From positions 2,108,001 through 2,172,000 of the forward strand of contig NZ_CP016210.1 of the NCBI RefSeq assembly GCF_001682385.1: DNA of 64,000 nucleotides. Direction: 5' to 3'. Position 1 is the stretch's first letter; each line of letters begins with the position of its first letter. The position numbers and the translations under genes were made by a program. This document shows positions 24,766 to 33,303 of this stretch, in pieces. Source of the DNA: Azoarcus olearius. Lineage in GTDB: Bacteria; Pseudomonadota; Gammaproteobacteria; Burkholderiales; Rhodocyclaceae. Below the pieces are notes generated by a model. That model was not told the DNA's origin. It ran no database searches and saw only the letters and a list, made by a program, of their open reading frames with translations.

Positions 24766-25461
24766 GTGTTCTAGCCCGCAAATCCGCGGACTCATCTCGG
24801 ACGCTGCGGTATAAATCGAGAAATCCCGCAGTAGTAACAAACTGACTCATAAGGACTTTTGTCTGTGTCGCCGGTTATAGAAAGTCCTAAATGGGTGCCC
24901 AAACCCGGCGAGGCGTCGGCAACACTCTATGTCGAACGTATGAAGTTTAACTGTGACGTATTGCTCGTGGCTGGCCTCGGCCATTCGCTTGGCGTGGGCC
25001 GGCTGTCGGCTTAAGGGCGACTTGATTGCCGACTTAGGGTGTTGCAGGAATGTTGTAGCAGCGCTCAGACACCTGCTCTCGGCCTTTGCTGCTCATCGAA
25101 GTGCTCGACGTATGGCAAAACCTGCGGCGTATGGCCGTCCAGCGCAAGCAGATGCGGCGGGTTTTGCTCGTGGGCGCCCAGGAAGAAGGCGTGAATTGCG
25201 CGCTTGCCGGCGAGGCGGCTACGGTTATAGCTGCGGTGGCGCGCGACAGTGGACGCGGTGGCCAACCGGGTTTGCTACCAGTATGTGAGCGCCATTGCGC
25301 GTCTGTTCTGCGCGCATGTGGGGACGACACTCGGGTTGCGTAGTGGACGCCTTTTAGGGGCGGCGGGGCCGGGCCGCTTGCCGGGGCAGGGGCTGGCGAT
25401 GAACGCCCCGGAAGCGCAGCCGCCGCCCCCAGGGCAGGGCGGTGCATTCCGATACTCTTAA
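24766..25461. other. Gene-poor stretch between cassettes and the lower pathway
   Basis: About 700 bp with no gene I can name. The left part (to about 25015) has low GC like the cassettes; a 49-codon frame from the GTG at 24866, preceded by AAGGA, reads SPVIESPKWVPKPGEASATL and ends at 25014, and could be a remnant. The right part (25030-25440) is GC-rich with overlapping open frames on both strands, none with family signs. No intI, transposase or tRNA was found. Confidence 0.5.
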
Positions 25462-25499
25462 GGTATCAATTTTCCAAAAATAAGGTATTGGACGGTATT
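25462..25499. promoter_or_regulatory. Probable LysR operator of the lower meta-pathway operon
   Basis: GGTATC at 25462, GGTATT at 25484 and GGTATT at 25494: spacings 22 and 10, identical to the set at 3370, 3392 and 3402. The last two boxes share GGTATTGGACGGTA with that site. It lies 96 bp before dmpC, placing the LysR gene at 2410 as the likely regulator. Confidence 0.65.
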
Positions 25500-25594
25500 T
25501 CTCACGCTTCTTAGACTCCGTTTCGAATAGAACCCAACGCCATCCCGCCGCTTGCCAAGGCAGCGCGGCGGCGGGGCGGATAACGGAGGAGCAG

Positions 25595-27055
25595 ATGCGT
25601 CAGATCGAGAACTTCATCGCCGGCGAGTACGTGGCCGCGGCCAGCGGGCGGCGCTTCGAGAAGCGGTCGCCGGTGGATAACAGGGTGATCGCCTCGATCA
25701 GCGAGGCCGGCCGGCCCGAGGTGGATGCGGCGGTGCAGGCGGCGCGCGCGGCGCTGCAAGGCGAATGGGGCGGGCTGACCACCGACCAGCGCGTCGATCT
25801 GCTGTATGGCGTGGCCAACGAGATTACCCGCCGCTTCGAGGACTTCGTCGAGGCCGAGATGGCCGACACGGGCCAGCCTTCGCATGTGATGCGCCATGTG
25901 TTCATTCCGCGCGGCGCGGCCAATTTCAAGGTCTTCGCCGACGTGGTGAAGAACGTGCCGACCGAGGCTTTCCAGATGGCGACGCCGGATGGCGCGGGGG
26001 CGCTGAACTACGCGATCCGCGTGCCCAAGGGCGTGATCGGCGTGATCTGCCCGTGGAACGCGCCCTTCCTGTTGATGACCTGGAAGCTGGGCCCGGCGCT
26101 GGCCTGCGGCAACACCGTGGTGGTGAAGCCTTCCGAGGAAACCCCCAACACCGCCGCCTTGCTGGGCGAGGTGATGAACGCGGTGGGCGTGCCCAAGGGT
26201 GTGTACAACGTGGTGAATGGTTTCGGGCCGGATTCGGCCGGCGCATTCCTCACCCAGCATCCGGGCGTGGATGCGATCACTTTCACCGGCGAGACCCGCA
26301 CTGGCGCGGCGATCATGAAGGCGGCATCCGAGGGCATGCGCGATGTGTCCTTCGAGCTCGGCGGCAAGAACGCCGGCATCGTGTTCGCGGATGCGGATTT
26401 CGACGCCGCGGTGGATGGCATCTTCCGCTCCGCCTTCCTCAACACCGGGCAGGTCTGCCTCGGCACCGAGCGGGTGTATGTGGAGCGGCCGATCTTCGAG
26501 CGCTTCGTGCACGCGCTGAAGCTGAAGGCCGAGGCGGTGAAGTACGGCCGCCCGGAGGACCACGCAGCCAACTACGGCCCGCTGATCAGCCAGGAGCACA
26601 AGCGCAAGGTGCTCTCCTACTACGCCAAGGCGGTGGAGGAGGGCGCCACCGTGGTGACCGGCGGCGGTGTGCCCGAGATGCCGGGCGAACTGGCCGAAGG
26701 CGCCTGGGTGCAGCCGACGATCTGGACCGGCCTGCCCGAAACCGCCGCGGTGGTGCGCGAGGAAATCTTCGGCCCCTGCTGCCACATCCGCCCGTTCGAC
26801 AGCGAACAGGAAGTAGTGGCGCTGGCGAATGCCACCGACTACGGGCTTTCGACCACGATCTGGACGACCAATCTTGCCCGTGCCCACCGTGTTGCGGCGC
26901 GGGTGGAGGTGGGAGTTACCTGGATCAATAGCTGGTTCCTGCGTGATTTGCGGACGGCGTTTGGTGGTTCGAAACAGTCCGGTATAGGGCGCGAGGGCGG
27001 GGTGCATTCGCTGGAGTTCTATACGGAGACGCGGAATGTTTGCGTGAAGTTGTAG
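25595..27055 (+). CDS. dmpC: 2-hydroxymuconic semialdehyde dehydrogenase
   Basis: 486-residue NAD-dependent aldehyde dehydrogenase of the DmpC/XylG type; it oxidises the ring-cleavage product to 4-oxalocrotonate (2-hydroxymuconate). Active-site Cys288 (NTGQVCLGTERV) and general base Glu254 (FELGGKN) are present. AACGGAGGAGC lies upstream of the ATG. First gene of the lower operon. No dmpD hydrolase follows, so this dehydrogenase branch is the only route in the window. Confidence 0.93.
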   Translation: MRQIENFIAGEYVAAASGRRFEKRSPVDNRVIASISEAGRPEVDAAVQAARAALQGEWGGLTTDQRVDLLYGVANEITRRFEDFVEAEMADTGQPSHVMRHVFIPRGAANFKVFADVVKNVPTEAFQMATPDGAGALNYAIRVPKGVIGVICPWNAPFLLMTWKLGPALACGNTVVVKPSEETPNTAALLGEVMNAVGVPKGVYNVVNGFGPDSAGAFLTQHPGVDAITFTGETRTGAAIMKAASEGMRDVSFELGGKNAGIVFADADFDAAVDGIFRSAFLNTGQVCLGTERVYVERPIFERFVHALKLKAEAVKYGRPEDHAANYGPLISQEHKRKVLSYYAKAVEEGATVVTGGGVPEMPGELAEGAWVQPTIWTGLPETAAVVREEIFGPCCHIRPFDSEQEVVALANATDYGLSTTIWTTNLARAHRVAARVEVGVTWINSWFLRDLRTAFGGSKQSGIGREGGVHSLEFYTETRNVCVKL

Positions 27056-27150
27056 GGGCGGGTGGGGGCGGTTGATTTGGGGCGCTAGGGTTTCGGGTGG
27101 GCTTGGGCACTGCTTTCGAGCAATTCCCAAAGGCGTGGGGTGAAGACAGC

Positions 27151-27315
27151 TCCCTCCCCTTCAAGGGGGTGAAGCAGGGGTTTCGGCAAACATCGTTTGC
27201 CGCCTGCTGAACGACGAAGCGAAGCGAAGGCTCCCGGGTTGGGGTGGGGATGGGGTTAGACGGGCGCCAACCCAACCCCATCCCCCTCCCAACCTCCCCC
27301 TTGAAAGGGGAGGAG
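27151..27315. repeat. Palindromic intergenic repeat, copy C, with nested insert
   Basis: Same outer and inner arms as copies A and B, but the left arm is split by about 69 bp (27169-27237) after TCCCCTTCAAGGGGG and before GTTGGGGTGGGGATGGGG. The insert holds a 17-nt hairpin GGCAAACATCGTTTGCC (27185-27201), GAAGCGAAGCGAAGG and GGCTCCC, the reverse complement of the inserts in copies D and E. Confidence 0.82.
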
Positions 27316-27359
27316 CAAAACCGACCTCTCGCCCGACGCCACGGATCAGCCTAGTCCGC

Positions 27360-27471
27360 CCAACCCCGTCCCCCTCCCAACCAGGAGTCTCGGCTACGCC
27401 TCGCCGCTCCGCAGGCGGCAAGCAGTGCTTGCCGAAACCCCTGCTCCGCCCCCCTTGAAGGGGGAGGGGAA
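27360..27471. repeat. Palindromic intergenic repeat, half copy D, with nested insert
   Basis: Right half of the element only (CCAACCCCGTCCCCCTCCC, then CCCCCTTGAAGGGGGAGG) split by about 66 bp (27383-27448) with AGGAGTCTCGGCTACGCC at its start, the hairpin GGCAAGCAGTGCTTGCC (27417-27433) and GAAACCCCTGCTCCGC at its end. Together with copy C it fills the 455-bp gap before dmpE. Confidence 0.8.
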
Positions 27472-27510
27472 AACCCACACCACTTCCATCCCCCACCCAC
27501 AGAGGGACTC

Positions 27511-28308
27511 ATGAACGAGGAAAAGATCCAGCACTACGGCGACGCGCTCTACGAAGCGTGGCGGGCGCGCCGCACCATTCCGCCGCTGCTCGAGCAGGAG
27601 CCGGACATTACCCTGGACGATGCCTACCGCATCCAGCAGCGCTACGTGGCGCGGCGGGTGCAGGCCGGCGAGACCATCGTCGGCAAGAAGATCGGCGTGA
27701 CCAGCAAGCCGGTGCAGGACTTCCTGGGCGTGTTCCAGCCGGACTTCGGCCAGCTCACCTCGGGCATGGTCTATCAGGAAGGTGACACGCTGCCGCTGGA
27801 TACGCTGATCCAGCCCAAGGCGGAGGCCGAGCTGGCCTTTGTGCTGAAGGAGGACCTGCAGGGGCCGGGCGTGACCGCGATGGACGTGATCCGCGCCACC
27901 GACTACGTGGTGCCTTGCTTCGAGATCGTCGATTCGCGCATCACCGACTGGAAGATCCGCATCCAGGACACGGTGGCGGACAACGCCTCCTGCGGGGTGT
28001 ATGTGCTCGGCAAGACCAAGGGCGACCCGCGCAAGCTGGACATCACGCTGGCCGGGATGGTGCTGGAGAAGAACGGCGAGCTGTTCTCCACCGGCGTCGG
28101 CGCCGCGGTGCAGGGTTCGCCGGCCAATGCGGTGGCCTGGTTGGCCAACACGCTGGGCGAGTTGGGGATTCCGTTCAAGGCCGGCGAGGTGATTTTGTCC
28201 GGTTCGCAGTCGGCGCTGGTGCCGGTGGCCGATGGCGACGAACTGGTGTGCACCGTGGGCGGGCTCGGTAGCTGCCGGGTGAAGTTCGCGGGGAGGAGCG
28301 CGGTATGA
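27511..28308 (+). CDS. dmpE: 2-hydroxypenta-2,4-dienoate hydratase
   Basis: 265 residues of the hydratase/decarboxylase family. It resembles DmpE more than DmpH: GKKIGVTSKPVQDFLGV, FEIVDSRITDWKI and IQDTVADNASCGVYVLG are near-diagnostic. It adds water to 2-hydroxypentadienoate to give 4-hydroxy-2-oxovalerate; metal ligands are the acidic residues in PKAEAELAFVL. ATGA-type overlap with dmpH suggests the two enzymes are made together, as they form a complex in Pseudomonas. Confidence 0.9.
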   Translation: MNEEKIQHYGDALYEAWRARRTIPPLLEQEPDITLDDAYRIQQRYVARRVQAGETIVGKKIGVTSKPVQDFLGVFQPDFGQLTSGMVYQEGDTLPLDTLIQPKAEAELAFVLKEDLQGPGVTAMDVIRATDYVVPCFEIVDSRITDWKIRIQDTVADNASCGVYVLGKTKGDPRKLDITLAGMVLEKNGELFSTGVGAAVQGSPANAVAWLANTLGELGIPFKAGEVILSGSQSALVPVADGDELVCTVGGLGSCRVKFAGRSAV

Positions 28309-29108
28309 GCCAGAACCTGACCCTGTCGCGCGAGGACATCGTGCGCCTGTGCGAACGCGTGGAAGGTGCGCAGACCCGCGCCTACGCCATCCCCAAACTC
28401 ACCGACGAATACCCGGCGATGACCATCGCCGACGGCTACGCGGTGCAGAGCGAACTGCGCCGCCGCTACCTCGCCCAGGGCCATCGGCTGGTGGGCTGGA
28501 AGGCGGGGCTGACCTCGAAGGCGAAGATGAAGCAGATGGGCGTGGATGTGCCCTCCATCGGCTTCCTGACCGACCGCATGGCGCGCCCGGAGAACGCCGC
28601 GATTTCCACCGCCGACCTGGTGCATCCCCGCGTCGAGTGCGAGGTGGCCTTCGTGATGAAGCGCGAACTGCGCGGCCCCGGCTGCACCGCGGCGGACGTG
28701 CTGGCGGCCACCGACTACGTGCTGCCGGCGGTGGAGATCATCGATTCGCGCTTTGCCGGCTTCAAGTTCGACCTGCCCAGCGTGATCGCCGACAACGGTT
28801 CGTCGGCGCGCTTCGTCGGCGGCGGGCGGGCGCGCTATGTCGAGGAACTGGACCTGCGCACGCTCGGGGTGGTGCTGGAAAAGAACGGCGAGATCGTCGC
28901 GATGGGCGCCTCGGCGGCGGTGCTCGGCCATCCGGCGGAGGCGATCGCGATGCTGGTGAACATCCTCGCCGACCTGGGCGAGACGCTGCCCGCCGGCAGC
29001 TTCGTGATGAGCGGCGGCATTACCGAGGCGATTGCGGTGCAGCCGGGCGACAGCGTGGTCGCGCGCTTCCAGGAACTGGGCAGCGTGTCGATGCGCTTCG
29101 TGGCCTGA
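28305..29108 (+). CDS. dmpH: 4-oxalocrotonate decarboxylase
   Basis: 267-residue paralogue of the preceding gene. GWKAGLTSKAKMKQMGV, EIIDSRFAGFKFDLPSVIADN and MSGGITEAI fit DmpH. It decarboxylates 2-oxo-3-hexenedioate to 2-hydroxypentadienoate, the substrate of DmpE. Start overlaps the dmpE stop by 4 bp. In the Pseudomonas dmp operon E and H are separated by F and G; here they are adjacent. Confidence 0.9.
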   Translation: MSQNLTLSREDIVRLCERVEGAQTRAYAIPKLTDEYPAMTIADGYAVQSELRRRYLAQGHRLVGWKAGLTSKAKMKQMGVDVPSIGFLTDRMARPENAAISTADLVHPRVECEVAFVMKRELRGPGCTAADVLAATDYVLPAVEIIDSRFAGFKFDLPSVIADNGSSARFVGGGRARYVEELDLRTLGVVLEKNGEIVAMGASAAVLGHPAEAIAMLVNILADLGETLPAGSFVMSGGITEAIAVQPGDSVVARFQELGSVSMRFVA

Positions 29109-29127
29109 GCGATTTCAAGGGGGAGAC

Positions 29128-29349
29128 ATGCCAATCATCGAGATGCACCTGATGGAGGGGCGCACCGTCGAGCAGAAGCGGGCGGTGGCGCAGGCCGTTA
29201 CCGAGGCGGTGACGCGCAGCCTGGGGGTGAAGCACGACAGCGTGCGGATCCTGATTACCGAACACGGCGACGAGGAGTTCTTCGTCGGCGGCATGAACAT
29301 GGCCCAGCGCGCAGCGGCACAGCGCGCCGCCGCGGAGGAACAGCAATGA
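29128..29349 (+). CDS. dmpI: 4-oxalocrotonate tautomerase
   Basis: 73-residue tautomerase with the catalytic N-terminal proline after Met removal ([12 protein letters not shown]) and Arg12. Converts 2-hydroxymuconate to 2-oxo-3-hexenedioate. The start at 29128 is set by the need for Pro1 and by AGGGGGAG upstream; a longer reading would bury the proline. It overlaps dmpF by 4 bp. Confidence 0.92.
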   Translation: MPIIEMHLMEGRTVEQKRAVAQAVTEAVTRSLGVKHDSVRILITEHGDEEFFVGGMNMAQRAAAQRAAAEEQQ

Positions 29350-30260
29350 AGAAGATCAAGTGCGCCCTGATCGGCTCGGGCAACATCGGCACCGACCTGA
29401 TCTACAAGGTGAAGCGCAGCCCGGTGCTGGAGCCGGTGTGGATGGTGGGCATCGACCCGGCGTCCGAGGGACTGGCCCGCGCCCGCGAACTCGGCCTCAA
29501 GACTACCGCCGAGGGCGTGGACGGCCTGCTGCCGCATGTGCTGGAAGATGGCATCCAGATCGCCTTCGACGCCACCAGCGCCTATGTGCATGCGGAGAAC
29601 TCGCGCAAGCTCAACGAGCTGGGCGTGATGATGATCGACCTGACGCCCGCCGCCATCGGCCCGCTGTGCGTGCCGCCGGTGAACCTGCGCCAGCATGCCG
29701 ACCGCGTGGAGATGAACGTGAACATGATCTCCTGCGCCGGGCAGGCGACGATTCCCATCGTCAATGCGGTGTCGCGCGTGCAGGGCGTGGAATACGCCGA
29801 AATCGTTGCCAGCCTGGCGTCGAAGTCGGTGGGGCCCGGTACCCGCGCCAATCTGGACGAATTCACCTACACCACCTCGTCGGCCATCGAGAAGGTCGGC
29901 GGCGCGAAGAAGGGCAAGGCGCTGGCCATCATCAACCCGGCCGAGCCGCCGCTGATCATGCGCAACACCATCTACTGCCTCACCGAGTCGGCGCCCGACC
30001 AGGCGCGCATCACCGAATCCATCCTGCAGATGATCGGTGAAGTGCAGAAATACGTGCCCGGCTACCGGCTGGTGAACGGGCCGAGCTACGACGGCAACAA
30101 GGTCTCGGTGTTCATGGAGGTCGCCGGCCTGGGCGACTACCTGCCGAAGTACGCCGGCAATCTGGACATCATGACCGCGGCCGCGACCCGCACCGCCGAG
30201 ATGTTCGCCGAGGAGATCCTCGCCGGAAAGATCAAGCTGAAGACCGTGGAGGTGGCGTGA
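29346..30260 (+). CDS. dmpF: Acetaldehyde dehydrogenase (acylating)
   Basis: 304 residues; CoA-dependent oxidation of acetaldehyde, channelled from the DmpG aldolase, to acetyl-CoA. NAD fold GSGNIGTDL at residues about 10-18 and catalytic Cys130 in [12 protein letters not shown]. Stop codon overlaps the dmpG start by one base, in keeping with their physical complex. Confidence 0.96.
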   Translation: MKKIKCALIGSGNIGTDLIYKVKRSPVLEPVWMVGIDPASEGLARARELGLKTTAEGVDGLLPHVLEDGIQIAFDATSAYVHAENSRKLNELGVMMIDLTPAAIGPLCVPPVNLRQHADRVEMNVNMISCAGQATIPIVNAVSRVQGVEYAEIVASLASKSVGPGTRANLDEFTYTTSSAIEKVGGAKKGKALAIINPAEPPLIMRNTIYCLTESAPDQARITESILQMIGEVQKYVPGYRLVNGPSYDGNKVSVFMEVAGLGDYLPKYAGNLDIMTAAATRTAEMFAEEILAGKIKLKTVEVA

Positions 30261-31303
30261 TGAGCGAATCGAACCTGAAGGGGCGCAAGGTCGTCCTGCA
30301 CGACATGTGTCTGCGCGACGGCATGCACGCCAAGCGCGAGCAGATCAGCGTGGAGCAGATGGTGAAGGTGGCCACCGCGCTGGACGACGCCGGCATTCCC
30401 TACCTGCAGGTGACCCACGGGGCCGGCCTGGGCGGCAATTCGCTGCAGCACGGCTTTGCGCTGGCGAGCAACGAGGAATACATCGCCGCGGTGGCGTCGC
30501 GGATGAAGCAGGCCAAGGTGTCGGTGCTGCTGATTCCCGGCCTGGGCACCATGCGCGAGCTGCAGGCCGCCTATGACGCCGGCGCCCGCAGCGTGCACGT
30601 GGCCACCCACTGCACTGAGGCCGATACCGCGCCCCAGCACATCGCCTTCGCCCGCAAGCTGGGCATGGACACCACCGGCTTCCTGATGATGTCCCACCTC
30701 AACGACGCCGCCGGCATCGCCCAGCAGGGCAAGCTGATGGAGTCCTACGGCGCGAACACGGTGTATGTGACCGACTCCGCCGGCTACATGCTGCCCGCCG
30801 ACGTCACCGCCCGCGTGCGCGCGCTGCGCGAGGTGCTGAACCCGGAAACCGAGATCGGCTTCCACGGCCATCACAACCTGGGCATGGGCATCGCCAATTC
30901 GATCGCCGCGATCGAGGCCGGCGCGACTCGCATCGATGGCTCGGTGGCCGGCCTGGGCGCCGGCGCCGGCAACACGCCGCTGGAAGTGTTCGCCGCGGTG
31001 TGCGAGCGCATGGGCATCGAAACCGGCGTCGATCTCTTCAAGCTGATGGACGTGGCCGAGGACGTGATCGTGCCGATGATGGACCACATGGTCCGCGTGG
31101 ATCGGGAATCGCTGACGCTGGGGTTTGCGGGGGTGTATTCCACCTTCCTGTTGCATGCGAAGCGTGCGGCGGAGCGCTTTGGGGTGCCGGCGCGGGACAT
31201 CCTGGTCGAGCTGGGCAGAAAGAAGATGATCGGCGGGCAGGAAGACATGATCCAGGACACCGCGATGACGATGGCGCGGGAGCGCGGGGTGAGTGCGGCC
31301 TGA
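30260..31303 (+). CDS. dmpG: 4-hydroxy-2-oxovalerate aldolase
   Basis: 347-residue metal-dependent class II aldolase of the HMG-CoA-lyase-like TIM-barrel family. It splits 4-hydroxy-2-oxovalerate into pyruvate and acetaldehyde. [11 protein letters not shown] (catalytic Arg/Asp near the N-terminus) and the metal-binding [11 protein letters not shown] are intact. The ATG at 30260 shares its A with the dmpF stop; a GTG one codon earlier is less likely. Confidence 0.96.
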   Translation: MSESNLKGRKVVLHDMCLRDGMHAKREQISVEQMVKVATALDDAGIPYLQVTHGAGLGGNSLQHGFALASNEEYIAAVASRMKQAKVSVLLIPGLGTMRELQAAYDAGARSVHVATHCTEADTAPQHIAFARKLGMDTTGFLMMSHLNDAAGIAQQGKLMESYGANTVYVTDSAGYMLPADVTARVRALREVLNPETEIGFHGHHNLGMGIANSIAAIEAGATRIDGSVAGLGAGAGNTPLEVFAAVCERMGIETGVDLFKLMDVAEDVIVPMMDHMVRVDRESLTLGFAGVYSTFLLHAKRAAERFGVPARDILVELGRKKMIGGQEDMIQDTAMTMARERGVSAA

Positions 31304-31360
31304 CACAGCCGGAAGCGCTGGCTGGATTGAGGATGAACTTCAGCGGGCCACGGGTGTAGC

Positions 31361-31516
31361 CCCTTCCCCTTCAAGGGGAAGGTTGGGATGGGGATGGGGT
31401 TCTAACAGGCGCTGATTAACCCCATCCCCACCCCAGCCAGGAGTCTCCGCTTCGCTCCGGCGGCGCAGAGCGGTGCTCTGCGAAACCCCGCCTACGCCCC
31501 CTTGAAGGGGAGGGGG
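31361..31516. repeat. Palindromic intergenic repeat, copy E, with nested insert
   Basis: Complete copy: TTCCCCTTCAAGGGGAA, inner arms GTTGGGATGGGGATGGGG and complement, closing CCCCCTTGAAGGGGAGGGGG. About 61 bp (31436-31496) are inserted in the right arm, with AGGAGTCTCCGCTTCGCTCC, hairpin GCAGAGCGGTGCTCTGC (31465-31481) and GAAACCCCGCCTACGC. It separates dmpG from the second dioxygenase. Confidence 0.82.
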
Positions 31517-31579
31517 AAAGGCAACCGGCGGTGCCGGGACGCATTGCGCATCCAAACCAACAACAGAGGAGACAACAAC

Positions 31580-32512
31580 ATGGCACTACGAGGTCTGCTG
31601 CGGCTCGGCGAAGTCGCGATCCGCGTACTCGACCTGGCCGCCGCACGCGAACACTACGGTCGCCGCCTGGGACTGCACGAAGTCATGCAGGGCGAGGGCG
31701 GGCGGGTCTATTACAAGGCGTGGGACGAGCACGATCACCACTGCCTGGTGCTGCGCGAGGCCGATTCCGCGGGCATGGACTACTTCGCCTTCAAGGTCTA
31801 TGACGACGCCACGCTCACCGAACTGGCGCCCAAGATCGAGGCCTTCGGGTTGAAGGTGGAGCACATCGCCGCGGGCGTGTATCCGTACTCCGGGCGCCGG
31901 CTGCAGTTCCGCCTGCCGAGCGGGCACCTGATGCAGCTCTACGCCCACAAGGAGCAGATCGGCAACACGCTGGGCACACGCAATCCGGGCGTGATGCCGG
32001 ACGAAGGCGTGATCCGTGGCTTCCGCATCAACCGGCTGGACCACTGCCTGCTGGGCGGGCCCAACATCGACCAGAACGCGCGGCTGTTCCGCGAGGTGTT
32101 CGAGTTCGACCTGAGCGAGCGCCTGATCGACGTCGATAGCGAGGCCTCGCTCGCGCTCTTCCTCAGCTGTTCCACCAAGCCGCACGACGTCGCCTTCGTG
32201 CTGCAGCCGGAGGAGGCGCGCTTCCATCATGTGTCCTTCCTGCTGGAATCGACCTACGACGTGATCCACGCCGCAGACCTCATCGGCAAGTACCGCATTC
32301 CGGTCGACGTGGGCCCGAATCGCCACGGCGTGACCCGCGGCGCGACCATCTATTTCTTCGACCCCTCGGGCAATCGCAACGAGGTTTTCTCCGGCGGCTA
32401 TGTGCATTACCCGGACACGCCGACGCTGACCTGGGACACCAGCGAGCTGGGGGCGGCGACCTTTGCGCAGGACAACATCCCGCGCGAAAGCTTCCTGACC
32501 GTGCTCACCTGA
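31580..32512 (+). CDS. Second catechol 2,3-dioxygenase-type extradiol dioxygenase
   Basis: 310-residue two-domain extradiol dioxygenase related to, but clearly diverged from, the copy at 14908. Fe(II) ligands are kept: His155 (RLDHCLLGGPN), His216/217 (FHHVSFLLES) and Glu268 (RNEVFSGGY). AGAGGAG precedes the ATG at 31580. It heads a sub-block with an SDR-like gene and a tautomerase. A different substrate (methylcatechols or another diol) is likely but cannot be read from the sequence. Confidence 0.9.
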   Translation: MALRGLLRLGEVAIRVLDLAAAREHYGRRLGLHEVMQGEGGRVYYKAWDEHDHHCLVLREADSAGMDYFAFKVYDDATLTELAPKIEAFGLKVEHIAAGVYPYSGRRLQFRLPSGHLMQLYAHKEQIGNTLGTRNPGVMPDEGVIRGFRINRLDHCLLGGPNIDQNARLFREVFEFDLSERLIDVDSEASLALFLSCSTKPHDVAFVLQPEEARFHHVSFLLESTYDVIHAADLIGKYRIPVDVGPNRHGVTRGATIYFFDPSGNRNEVFSGGYVHYPDTPTLTWDTSELGAATFAQDNIPRESFLTVLT

Positions 32513-32537
32513 GTTGCCACCGGAAGGACGAAAACGC

Positions 32538-33293
32538 ATGAAATCACAACAGGAAACGGCGGTTGTCGTCGGCGCCACCGGCGCTTTCGGCCAGGCCATC
32601 GTCTCGCGGCTGGTGGGGCAGGGGCTGGCGGTGGTGGCGGTGGCGCGCTCGGTGGATGCGCTGGACGCACTGCGCGAGCGCTGCCCGGGCCTGCGGGCGT
32701 GCGCCGCCGACATCGCGTCGGACAGCGCCATCGCGGCGATCGGCGCCGCGGTCGATGGGCCGGTGCGGATGGTGGTGCACGGCCCCGGGGTGGCGGTGGC
32801 GGGCGGCATCCTCAGCGCACCGACGGCATCGATGACCGAGGCGGTGAACATCAAGGTGGGCGGGTTGCTGCGCCTGGTGCGGGCGGTCGATGACCGGCTG
32901 GCGAGGGGAGGGCGCATCGTCGCCATCGGCGGGCACTATGGCCTGGAGCCAACCGCCTATGCGGCGGCCGCCGGGGTGGCCAACGCGGCGCTGATGAACG
33001 TGGTGCGCCAGTTGAGCCTGGCCTACGGCGAGCGCGGCATCACCGCCCACACCATCGCCCCCGGCCCGGCCGACACCGAGCGCCTGCACCGTGTTGCCGC
33101 CGACCGGGCCGCGCTGCGCGGCATCAGCGTGGATGCGGTGCTGGATGAAATGCGCAGTGAATCCTCGATCGGCGCGCTGACCACGCCGGAGCAGGTGGCC
33201 TGGGCGGTATCGCTGCTGCTGGCGCCCGAAGCCGACGCGATGACCGGTTCCACGCTGATGCTGGACGCCGGCCGTCGCCGCGGCCTGCCCTGA
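32538..33293 (+). CDS. Short-chain dehydrogenase/reductase family protein, atypical active site
   Basis: 251 residues with an SDR Rossmann start (VVVGATGAFGQAIV, residues about 10-23) and the usual tail with TGSTLMLDAG. The catalytic YxxxK is not intact: the aligned stretch reads YAAAAGVANAAL, so the Tyr is present but the Lys position is Ala. Normal SDR oxidoreduction is therefore doubtful; it may bind nucleotide without classic chemistry or use another base. GGAAGGA lies upstream of the ATG at 32538. Lies between the second dioxygenase and the tautomerase. Confidence 0.8.
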   Translation: MKSQQETAVVVGATGAFGQAIVSRLVGQGLAVVAVARSVDALDALRERCPGLRACAADIASDSAIAAIGAAVDGPVRMVVHGPGVAVAGGILSAPTASMTEAVNIKVGGLLRLVRAVDDRLARGGRIVAIGGHYGLEPTAYAAAAGVANAALMNVVRQLSLAYGERGITAHTIAPGPADTERLHRVAADRAALRGISVDAVLDEMRSESSIGALTTPEQVAWAVSLLLAPEADAMTGSTLMLDAGRRRGLP

Positions 33294-33303
33294 GGAGGCG
33301 GCG

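Noticed and set aside
25034-25447. Possible genes on both strands before the lower pathway
   Set aside because: Overlapping open frames in GC-rich DNA with no motifs, no ribosome-binding site and low-complexity translations.
27151-27471. CRISPR-like repeat array near dmpE
   Set aside because: The repeats are palindromic intergenic elements of varying length with no regular spacers and no cas genes nearby.
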